From Umbilicaria muhlenbergii (Eukaryota; Ascomycota; Lecanoromycetes; Umbilicariales; Umbilicariaceae): 64,000 nt of DNA. A program made the position numbers and the translations under genes. The stretch covers positions 3,623,072-3,687,071 of the forward strand of contig KK106983.1 of the NCBI GenBank assembly GCA_000611775.1, given 5' to 3'. The notes under the pieces were generated by a model that saw only the letters and a program-made list of their open reading frames with translations, searched no databases and had not been told where the DNA came from. Of the stretch, positions 45,014 through 54,235 are shown one piece after another (position 1 is the first letter of the stretch; each line of letters opens with the position of its first letter).

Positions 45014-46941
45014 AATCGTGTGCACTCCTACCCTCGGGTTTACATTTACACACGAAAACCCCGCGCGCCGCATATTTAACGACTTTTGTTTTTTTTATTC
45101 AATTCTGCATCGCCTGCGACTTTTGACATTTTCCATGCATGCCACCCACCACTCGGGGGTCGGCTTGTTTCTGGTTGACGACCTTTCCACTCTACGTTTC
45201 CACACGAACCGGTTTTTAGCATTTTTTTTCACATCACGTGAGGTTTTTGGGATTCCCCCCCATGAGGCACCTGGATACTAAAAAGGGTGGTCCGGCATAT
45301 ACGGGTTCGACTTGGCGACGGGGTTGGAGGTGAAGCGGGCGGGTATCGGGGGTATACCGGGGCGGGCGGCCGGGCGGGGACGGACAAAGGACGGCGTTTC
45401 TTTTTCGCGGGTTTGTATGTATGTCGGTGCGGGCTGATGTTTGCATTTGCAAGGGAGGGCGGGGGGGGATTGCCGCCGACTTGGGTTGGGGCTCCTTTTT
45501 TTTTAAATTTGGTCGTCCGAGCTCTGGCCGCGGGCTTTGGGATGTTCGGTGTATCTTAGGGCTTGGGTATGGATGAAGCATGAGGTGGCCTTTCCCGTGT
45601 CTGGGGAGATGGAGAGAGAGAGAGAGAGAGAGAGAGGCTTTAGCGTTAGGCTTTCTCGAGGCGCTGATGTACAATGGACTGGCTCCTTGATCGGGCCTTT
45701 TTTTTTTCCCGAGCGCATGACTTCTCCGTCGTAGGCTCCGGTAGTGTTCTTGGGCTTGGGCTTGGGCTTGGGCTTGGGCTTGGGCTTGGGCCCCTGGCTG
45801 GTCTCTTGGGTCGATATGGTCCCGTGTTTTGGCTTCCATCCCGCGTGCGCGGTCGGGCGCCGGACTTGTCTCCCTACTACTACCTTACCTTACCTGCCTC
45901 CGAAGGTGGGGGGGGGGGGGGGGGTTGGTCGGCCCGCTTCGTGGTTTACTACTTTCGCCCGCTTTGCCGACGAAGACTGGAAAGGGTTGGACTTGGACTC
46001 TCTTCTTGGAGGTAACAGTTTGTAATCCATGTGCCTTTATTGGACGGACTTTCTTTTCTGCGGATTGGGCCCGCCGGGGGGCGCGTGTATGCGGTGCATT
46101 GCGGGTACAACTACGCTTTTATGCGACGAAGTATGCATGGAAGGGTCTTCTGGGGAGGATGGTGGGTGGGTACGACTAGGCTGCACGGGTCGGGATGTTT
46201 GGTGAATGGATGGGATGGTGACGGGCCAGTGGGGTTGGTACGGGAGGGGAGGGGAGGGGAGGGTAGGACGGCGTGGGTGTGGAGGTTGGATGGGAGGGAG
46301 GGAGGGAGGTGTGGAGATGGGTGGTGGTGATGGGTGTGAAGGCGGTTGGATGGGTTGAAGGGGGGGGATAGGGGATGGGTGCTGTGGACTTGTGGACTTG
46401 GGGTGAGGAGGCAGTGAGCACATTTAACAGTGAATACGGGGGTTTGGGTGATGGTTTGATGACTGCTGTTGGAGTCGAGTTGAGATTGGGTGAGATCGGG
46501 ACTGTGTGGAGCAAGCGGTGTTCTGGAATGAAATGGAGGGGCGGGCCCTGCCGAGTTGGGCGTCGGTGGAGATTGGGTGGTGTCTGGAATGGGAGTATTC
46601 GATGTTCTGGAAGTTCTCTGGAAGACAGGATTGGGGGCTTCTAGAATGTTTGGTCTATTGGAAAGGATTTGTGGGACTGAGTGCATGTATGTGAGGATAC
46701 GAGGATCCCGGGGATGTAGGCTTACTTCTCACGCTGTCAGCTGAGTCAAACTCGGGCAGCGGGTTTTCTCGTGTAAGCAAAGCAGGATTATCGAGGGGAG
46801 GTGCAGTGGTTCGGGAATCCTTTCGAGATTATTGTGATACTTTGCGGTCGTGTGAAAGGGGCAAGGTGTGGACATGGGATGGAGAGAGGATTGAGGGTGC
46901 AGAGGCCACGTGCTCCCTCTTTTTGTTGTTTGTGATTTCTA
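45014..46941. other. G-rich low-complexity region
   Basis: Nearly 2 kb with a marked excess of G over C on the + strand. It includes (GA)n at 45612-45636, (CTTGGG)7 at 45749-45790, seventeen G at 45908-45924, and GGGGA/GGGAGG runs at about 46236-46330. Open frames on both strands follow this composition (LG repeats, poly-Pro on the complement) and are not considered genes. Confidence 0.6.
45749..45790 (+). repeat. Hexamer tandem repeat (CTTGGG)7
   Basis: Seven exact copies of CTTGGG. The unit is close to, but not, the TTAGGG telomere repeat, and there is no other sign of a chromosome end here. Confidence 0.95.
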
Positions 46942-47573
46942 TTGCCTTCACAGTCAGAATCATGTCATACAATCCTCCTCCCGGACCTCCAGTCCCATCG
47001 TTCGATCCAGCTCAACCTCAGTGGACTGAAGCTCAAACTCAAGCCACATCCAATTCACAGACTTACGGACCTGATGGAAGAAGACTTCGCAGGCCCTGAG
47101 TTTGATCCACCTCATCCATCTCCTCAAGCGGCCCAATTCACGATACCTATTCAGACCACGGCCTCAGTGTCTGGGACTGTTACGGAGGCTCAAGCCACCG
47201 AAGCTGTCGCAGAAGCCATAGGGTTGTTGGTGGCTTGTTGACGCCAATGAGCAAGCTCTGCTTCCTGTCGTGTAATAACTGCGTCCTGATCACGGACAGC
47301 ACTGGCGACAGCTGCGGTGGCTTGAGCCTCCGTAACAGTCCCAGACACTGGGGCCGTGGTCTGAATAGGTATCACGAATTGAGCCGCTTGAGGAGATGGA
47401 TGAGGTGGATCAAACTCAGGGCCTGCGAAGTCTTCTTCCATCAGGTCCGTAGTCTGCGAATTGGATGTGGCTTGAGTTTGAGCTTCAGTCCACTGAGGTT
47501 GAGCTGGATCGAACGATGGGACTGGAGGTCCGGGAGGAGGATTGTATGACATGATTCTGACTGTGAAAGCAAT
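46942..47573. repeat. Long inverted duplication, 269-bp arms, 94-bp spacer
   Basis: 46942-47210 and 47305-47573 are reverse complements of each other with only a few differences; the spacer is 47211-47304. Both arms start with the same coding segment on opposite strands (MSYNPPPGPPVPSFDPAQ). A transcript crossing it would form a very long hairpin. The right arm keeps the longer reading frame. Confidence 0.9.
47190..47552 (-). CDS. Pro/Gln-rich hypothetical protein inside the inverted duplication
   Basis: An open frame of 120 residues starting MSYNPPPGPPVPSFDPAQPQ, with GPEFDPPHPSPQAAQFVIP, then a charged, possibly coiled segment DQDAVITRQEAELAHWRQQ. It begins in the right arm, crosses the spacer and ends inside the left arm. 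I do not recognise the family. Its mirror copy on the + strand (from 46963) starts with the same 34 residues and then ends early. Whether either is expressed as protein is unclear; the sequence may be only a fragment of a larger gene. Confidence 0.35.
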   Translation of the reverse strand: MSYNPPPGPPVPSFDPAQPQWTEAQTQATSNSQTTDLMEEDFAGPEFDPPHPSPQAAQFVIPIQTTAPVSGTVTEAQATAAVASAVRDQDAVITRQEAELAHWRQQATNNPMASATASVA

Positions 47574-49237
47574 TGAATTGCCTCATGTGAGATTGAACGG
47601 TTCATAAGAGTGCTGTAAGAAGTGAGCTTCGAAGCAGATGAGGGTTGCGATGGTGAATTCTTGTGGGAGGACTCTTTGCTGTCTTTATAGAGCTTCCTGG
47701 CTATGATACTCCTCCGAGTGAGTCTGCGAAGTCGGCATGATCACTGGGAATAACGGTGGCGAAGGTTGAAAATGCAGTGAAAAAATTTTCACTTCCTTGT
47801 AGAAGCGTCAGAACGGATGGAAACATCAGAAATCCGTTCCAATTATTCTTTCAACTCAGGGATTCTATCTCCGGAGGAGATGGATCATGTACGAGCAAGC
47901 AATGACGCCCGAAGGCATCACTGCCCGCCGGCAGAGCCGATTCTGCCTTTTTTATCGTGTTGCTACCATATGTGGTTGATAATGTGTATTGTGTGTGCTA
48001 CGAAGCGAAAAATCTAACTAAATGCTCGTAGGAGCGTAATCGGAGCGTAATCAGAGTGAGTCCGTAAGCAAGCTCCTATTCTCGGAGCGGCTTTTATCGC
48101 TCCGAGACGCTAGTACACATTCGTAAAGCAATAGAAATCACATGTTGTTGCGTTCTTGCATTACTGAGAGGATTGATTCGCTACGGAGGGATGCCCCTAA
48201 TCTCTCGATTATCTACTGGCGTTCCGAGCCTCATCAAGACTGTACGAGGTCCTTGCCGCTTCAGTAGGCTATTCGTGGACAGATGGCCTATGGACGTGCG
48301 ACTCGATTGCTGTTTGCAGGGTGTTGATTGAATGCGGACATGCGCGCTTCGTCCGTGATGGGAAATGAAGAAAATACTATTGTAGAAGTCGGGGTTTTCG
48401 ATTGAGCCTCTTCATATATTGATGAACGTGACAATACTTGGTTTCCATGTAAACACCATCACCAGCAATGACTCACTATTCCTCCCTTCCCCTTGTTGCG
48501 ACGATCACCGACATGACCACCGCAGCTGATGCTCCCTTGCCAGCCGCTTCCCCACCGTTTCTCACGGCCCGTAGAGACGGCTACGAAGCACAAGAAGGAC
48601 AGCGTCTTCAGTCCGAAGAGCGTAAAAGAAGGGGAGGGCACGACGGGCTGAATGAAAAGAAGGGTCTCCACGACCCGGTGGCGAACAGAACATGTTCCAG
48701 AACGAGCATCACCGACGAGCATTGACCAGGTGGCGGGCAGCAGCGAGTCAGTGATCCGATGGCCTCGTCAATCTCGTCGACTAGCGCCAAGTTAGTGGGC
48801 TCGGCGGCGGGCAGTGATACGGTACGCTCGCTGAGAACTGGAAGGCCTGTCCGGAGACACGCGGCCAGCGGTCGGCACAAAACTGCCGTGACTGGCCCGA
48901 CTGCCCCGACTGCCCGCTCGAGTCCACTGTGGACCCCCAGGCGCTAGGCCGACCAGGAAAGGGGCTGATTGCAGCGGCGGTGGATTTGCAGATGAATGGA
49001 CAGGGATGCACCCCGGCGTTGCAGGAGGCAGAGGCAGAGGCAGCACTCGATCATGCATCATCATGGCCGTCCTGCCTTTAGCCCCTTCCAGCCGACGTCA
49101 CGCCCGTCTTCAATCAATGCGTCTTCTTCCTCATTGCTGCCCCTCGACACCCGGCCATGTCTGGCTGCTCGTACCCTACTTCCAATAGCACTCCCGTCGT
49201 CGCGCAGCGGCAAGATATCCCATCTCAATAAGACACA
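47574..49237. other. Gene-poor stretch before the disordered-protein gene
   Basis: About 1.66 kb without a supportable gene. It has a 9-bp-stem hairpin, CTCGGAGCG...CGCTCCGAG, at 48081-48106, near several GGAGCGTAATC copies (48032-48056). The last few hundred bases are probably the promoter and leader of the gene at 49238. Confidence 0.4.
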
Positions 49238-50539
49238 ATGCCGAACAAATACTCGTACGCGCATGTCTTGTCGCAGCTCGAGTCTCAAGGCCGTCTGGAT
49301 CCCAACCACCGGTCGCATTCGAAATACCTAGAATCGTGGTACGACTCTAGCCCCGATTCTCCCAGGTCGGGCAGCATCGACACCAGCAGCAGCGGCAGCG
49401 ACCCATCTGCTGCACCACCCTCACTCTCCCTATCACAGTCGTCTCCTGACACCGACTCTCTCCACTCGGTCGGATCCACCGGTTCGCGGACCGCAGATTC
49501 CATCGTCACCCAGATCTATGCTCCGCAGCAACCATCTACGCCTCCACCGACTGAGCACCCTCCGATCCGCTCTCCTCCACTCCGACCTTTTCCGAATTAC
49601 ACTCGTCGCGATTCCACCCCTCAATACATAGGGCGCTCCCCCGGCTCCTCGAAACCCTATTCTCCAAGCCCTTCCCGCCCTAGCCTGTCCCCCACCAACA
49701 CCCCATCTGCGCCTTCCCGTCCCCCGCCAAGCACGGAGCGCGCCTCGCTCTCACCCGCCATCTCGCCGACCTCCGAGAAACCCTACGCCGAGTCGACCTT
49801 CACCGACGACTCCTACTTCCCCAACCTCCCCCTCGCCGGCGCCCTCAGCCCCTCGCAATCCTCCGTGAAAACCGACGCGGCATCAACGTACACCACCGAC
49901 TCCTACTTCGCCACCGTCTCCCTCCCCGGCACCCTCACCCCCTTCGCGCAAGAATTCGACTCCCGCGTCAACCCCTGGGACGACCTGCACTACCTCCCCT
50001 CGACATTCCGCATGCACCCCCCCTCCACCTCCCCATCCTCCACCCACCCCTCCACCGCCCCCTCCTCCATCTCCCGCGCCTCGACCCCCGACTCCGCCGC
50101 CCCGCCCCCCATCGCCCGCACCCGCCCCTCCGACCACCCACAAGGCCCATCGCCCATACGTCCGTCGTCCAAACCCACCTCCGCCAGCAAAGACTCGACC
50201 CCGAAATCCCACCGGCTCCCCTTCCTCAAACACGCCCACCACAGCAAACCGTCGACGCCGACCACCGCCGCCACCGCCAAACCCTTCTTCCCGCCCTTCT
50301 CCGCCTCCGACACCCCCAGCACCACCACCTTTGTCGCCTCCCTGCCGCCGACCAGTTCCAGCTCCAGCTCGAGGACGTGGGTCGCCAGTACGTATAGTGT
50401 GGAGGGGATGAGCGAGCGCGAGATTGAGCGGTTGAGGCGGAAGGGGGTCAATCCGGCGTTGAAGGCGGAGATGCAGGCGGCGAGGAGGGGGAGGGGCGGC
50501 TTATTGCCCGTTAGTGTGGGGAATACGTTTATTGGATGA
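49238..50539 (+). CDS. Large Ser/Pro-rich disordered protein, conserved C-terminal helix
   Basis: A single-exon frame of 433 residues. It starts MPNKYSYAHVLSQLESQGRLDPNHRSHSKYLESWYD, a short structured-looking head. It then runs through about 340 residues dominated by Ser, Pro and Thr, with two copies of a T-DDSYF/T-TDSYF phrase (about residues 188-194 and 214-225). The C-terminus reads TYSVEGMSEREIERLRRKGVNPALKAEMQAARRGRG, a basic amphipathic helix that looks like the conserved functional part. The GC-rich third-position codon use suits a real gene. I do not recognise a named family and infer no function. Confidence 0.7.
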   Translation: MPNKYSYAHVLSQLESQGRLDPNHRSHSKYLESWYDSSPDSPRSGSIDTSSSGSDPSAAPPSLSLSQSSPDTDSLHSVGSTGSRTADSIVTQIYAPQQPSTPPPTEHPPIRSPPLRPFPNYTRRDSTPQYIGRSPGSSKPYSPSPSRPSLSPTNTPSAPSRPPPSTERASLSPAISPTSEKPYAESTFTDDSYFPNLPLAGALSPSQSSVKTDAASTYTTDSYFATVSLPGTLTPFAQEFDSRVNPWDDLHYLPSTFRMHPPSTSPSSTHPSTAPSSISRASTPDSAAPPPIARTRPSDHPQGPSPIRPSSKPTSASKDSTPKSHRLPFLKHAHHSKPSTPTTAATAKPFFPPFSASDTPSTTTFVASLPPTSSSSSSRTWVASTYSVEGMSEREIERLRRKGVNPALKAEMQAARRGRGGLLPVSVGNTFIG

Positions 50540-51645
50540 GCGTGGGGGGGGTTGGGATGAGGATAGAATGGGAGGGGGAGGGGAGGGATGTTTAGATTGG
50601 TACGAACTCGGGGAATGGGAGGGTGTCGTTTGCGCTGGCATTGCCTCTGCTGTGGTACCGGGCTTGGTGGTAGAGCTACCGACAGCTGTCTGTTTGCCAT
50701 GGAAGAAGTGGACGATATGGATCTGCATCTGGTCTGGTCTGGCTGCTTTCACTGCGAAGTGTTCGCAGTCGCACGCTACGCTTCTTAGTTCGACTCCGGG
50801 CTACAGAACGTGGTGACTATATAGCAAGGTGCGAGTTGGCTTTGTCTGTTGGACTGTGGCGGGGTTGAAAGTTCCCGTTTGTGCCGAGCCGATCTTTACT
50901 GCGTATGCCCGCTACGATAATGATGGATATGGTTTATGGGATTCTTGGAAGAGAGCGGATGTTTGGAGTAGCTTTAGTTAGCTATGTAGGAAGAATGTAA
51001 TTCAGGTGCGTCAGGGGGATTTGAGCTTGCTTGGTAGATCCCGGGAAGAAGATTATGCAGGAGTGATCATACGTCTATCTGATCGAAGCTGCCCCTTGCC
51101 CTGCCCCTGGCCTTTGACTATGAACAAATTTGCACCTCTCGTGGCAAGGCAGTGTCGCAGTACGAAATGGAAGCCTCTACGCATGCACCCCAATGGTACA
51201 GTCAACCCGAGGTACAACTGCCCAAGAAGCGTCATGCCACGTGCAATTATTTACAGAGAAGAAGTCCCAATTGAGACGATTCTTTCATACATATCCGTTC
51301 CCGTAGAAGCGGTGTTTTACTCTTCATACCCAATGTCGCGAAAAAGAGTCGGAGCTGGCAATTGATAGATCATATATCCTTCTCGGACCTTGGAGTTTAG
51401 GGGCGGGAACACTCGATCGTTCTTTATTCCACGAGGATCCCTCAGATGAGATTCTTGAAAGGTCAATTGATCTTGCCAGCAGTTCCTCACCCACAGCGTG
51501 AGGAAAACCGACTGCTGTTTCAAAGGCCAAAGAGTGTGTAAGCCATTGGCCTGCACAACGACCATCTTCCAATATCTCCACTATTAGTTACCCCCCCAAG
51601 ATGCCGTATCCAAACCTGCTCCCCAAACCCCCCCCTCCCCCCGAC
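50540..51645. other. Convergent intergenic region
   Basis: About 1.1 kb between two 3' ends. No gene is supported; reading frames here are short and overlapping. Confidence 0.45.
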
Positions 51646-53676
51646 TCAAGCCGCAGACCTCCCAGCCACCTCATGCGGCAGCGGCTTCCTCGGCACCGTC
51701 GTTTCTCTCGCCCCCGAAGAAGCCAGCAAGCCGGCCGGTGGCGTATCCACGTCTCCTGAAGCACCGGTCCCGCCGGAGAGAGCTGGCGATTCGTACGCAC
51801 GCCATCCCTGCGTATCCGTGGCCGCCTCCCCCATAACCACCGAATAGCGCGGCGGCGTCGGCACCGCCGGCGCCGGCTTCCTCCGCATCTCCACCGGCGC
51901 ACATCCGCTGGGCGCGGAGGCTACACGTCGTGCTGGCCAGATGGCGCTGGTCTCGTCGTCCTCGCTGCCGGATGCGGCATCGCGGGGTCGAGGCGGAAGC
52001 GGTGGTTTGGGTTCTTCACCGTCGTCGTCGTCGTCGTCGTCGGCGTCGCTGAAGTCGTTGTCAAGAAGAACGATGCCGTTTTGTTGCGACGACGGGCGAG
52101 GCGACTGCGCTTGTTCGAGGTCGTCTTCGCGGTCCGAGATGGCTTCGGGCAGTCGGAGCGAGTCTTCGAATTGGGATCCCGCCATGCCGCACGCGGCGGC
52201 TAGGTGGGGCTTCCAGTGTGTGATTGCGGCTTCGAGGAGACGACGGACTACGTCACCGATTTTGGCGTCTTCGACGGGGTCGAGGCCGTAGAGGAGGGTG
52301 GGGGCGAAGCAGACGCTTAGGCTGTAGGGGGTCATTTGGTTCCAGTCTTGGAGGTCGGCGACTTTTGAGAGGAGCGGGAGGAGGTGCTTGGTTAGTATTA
52401 ATCGGGAAGTTGGGGTGATGAATGACCATTCTGAGATTGGAGAGATGAGCTCGAAGATACGTGGTATGTCGATGGGGGATTCGCTGTCTCCGAATGTGGT
52501 CTCGAGGTGGACGTAGCTCGACTGGGGGAATATTGGCTCTCGTAGCTCTCGGTACCATAGCTTGAGTAGCCCCGTTGCAGCGTGAATCCCATAGCCTTCC
52601 GTTTGGTCGAGCTCCTCCACCATGGCATTTCCCTGGCCCTGCGTCCAATGCGGGAAGCTTAGTACAGCGTCTCCTTCTCTCCAGACAATGAACTTCTGCC
52701 CTCGATCATAGGCTTCCTTTAGGATATCGACTGTCAGAGCCAGTGCACTGATCCGGAATATGCCCTCAGTCTTGAGATTCTGATCCAACATGACAAAGCT
52801 CGTCGCCTCTCTCAAAACCCGTGGGAGTCTGACAGACCCATCAGACGATGTTGGCAATGGTTGCTTGACAGAAAAGGCCCGTCTCCCCGAAACGTAAGGT
52901 GCATGTATATCCGCCGATAGCCGTCTATCACACAAATAGACACTCGGCGGTATAAGTAGATCCTCAATAGGTAAATGCAGTGCCAACCCACTCAACGTCG
53001 AAACTGGCCCCCTCAAAATCACCATCAGCCCATGCTCCCATTCCCCCATCCCCATCCACCCCTCCCCTCTGGATCTAAACAACTAATCCCAGAAGCACTC
53101 ACTCACCATGAACGATCTTCTTCCTAACCTTCGGACTCACCACCGTCGAAAACATCTCCACCAGCACCCTAACCCACCTCTTCTCATGCACCACCCACAA
53201 CCGCTGCAACCTCTTCCTCATCGCCCTCCCCAAAACCTGATACGCCTGCAAAAACCACCCCCACCCCGGCCTCCCCCTCCTCACCGCCGTCGCCCCCCCA
53301 CCCCCACCCGCAAAAAACACAACCTCATACCCATGCCCCCCAATCAATTCCTCCTCGTCCGGTAGTCGTGCGAGCACGTACGGGAGCAGGGCATCGTAGT
53401 CGACGTATTTGACGTCGGGGAAAGCGGCGCCGTTGAGAATGAAGCTGGGGAGGTCGTTGGAGGAGGGGAGGGGCGAGCGGTAGAGGATGTGCGCTGCGAG
53501 GTCGGCGAGGGGTTGGGAGTAGGCGGACGAGGCGGGGGGAGGGGGGACGGCGCTTAGGGAGGTGCTGCGAAGGCGCTAGGCGCCGCGGGAGAGTTGGGAG
53601 CGCATGGTGGTGGCTACGGGATGGAGCGAAAGTGGAGGTGTGTGACTCGTACTTACAAAAGGTGCACTATCAGCAT
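51646..53676 (-). CDS. CRAL-TRIO plus RhoGAP protein (Ecm25/ARHGAP1-like)
   Basis: A GTPase-activating protein for Rho-family GTPases. Exons in coding order: 53676-53657, 53564-53107 and 53003-51646, giving 611 residues. The N-terminal part (SQPLADLAAHILYRSPLP...GYEVVFFAGG...KIVHVSTLSGLALHLPIEDLLIPP) is a Sec14/CRAL-TRIO-2-type lipid-binding domain. The RhoGAP domain follows, with the arginine finger in LKTEGIFRISA, then GLLKLWYRELREPIFP, LLPLLSKVADLQDWNQMTPYSLSVCFAPTLL. The C-terminus is acidic (DADDDDDDDGEE), then Pro-rich with PPLPPRP, a possible SH3 ligand. Exon 1 is only 20 nt (MLIVHLF); it is chosen because it has a GTAAGT donor in matching phase. The nearer ATG at 53605 runs into an in-frame TAG after nine codons. 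Its substrate could be Rho1 or Cdc42. Confidence 0.85.
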
Positions 53677-54235
53677 ATTAGAATCGAGGAATTGGATCTG
53701 ATCCTTTGCACCTTATGCTAGCTCTTTAGATGGGGACGGACGACTAGTTGACCACTATAATGGGCTAGAATGGATTGTCTTCATGCATGGTCGTGACGTG
53801 GCTTCAAGGTCTGCGCCTTCGACAAGGGTAAAGTACTGTTTCACGAAAACCTGATCTAAGACATTGACTATTCATAGGTTGCTTGCTATATTGTGCCTCG
53901 GAATATCCACTCAGTGGTACGAGCTCTTGCCGCCTCTTCATGGACCTGCCTTGGAATATCTTTCACGGCCAAGGTAACATGGAGGATCCCGCAGCGATAG
54001 TATCATTTTATTCGTCTAGTGCACAACTGATACTGACTGCTGGCGAGGAAGTGATAGCAAAGTGAGTGACATGTGCAAGAAGCTAACGACAAGAGATGAC
54101 TCCGGAGAAGCATTACACAGTCCTCCCTTATTGCCAGTTGCAGCGGTGTAACCTCCCCAGGCACCCCTTGGAAGCAAAAGAGCAGAAGATAGTGATCTTA
54201 GACTCTTGAAAGCAATGGAAAGCAAAATCAGTTTT
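53677..54235. other. Intergenic, RhoGAP promoter side
   Basis: 559 bp holding the upstream region of the RhoGAP gene and the 3' end of the next gene. No gene supported. Confidence 0.45.

Noticed and set aside
45749-45790. Telomere-like repeat (internal telomere tract)
   Set aside because: The unit is CTTGGG, not TTAGGG, and it lies among other simple repeats inside a gene-rich region.
45234-46686. Several long open frames on both strands (Pro-rich or Gly/Leu-rich)
   Set aside because: They mirror the G-rich composition of the tract, overlap one another on opposite strands and match no domain.
48468-48725. 85-residue plus-strand frame upstream of the disordered-protein gene
   Set aside because: Low-complexity, with an equally long frame on the other strand and no recognisable domain.
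49883-50700. Long minus-strand open frames under the disordered-protein gene
   Set aside because: They are the antisense of a GC-rich, Ser/Pro-coding exon (Gly/Arg-rich output) and have no recognisable features.
53576-53605. In-frame stop codon suggesting a broken RhoGAP gene
   Set aside because: A phase-matching GTAAGT...CAG intron (53656-53565) removes the stop and joins a 20-nt exon, so the gene can be read as intact.
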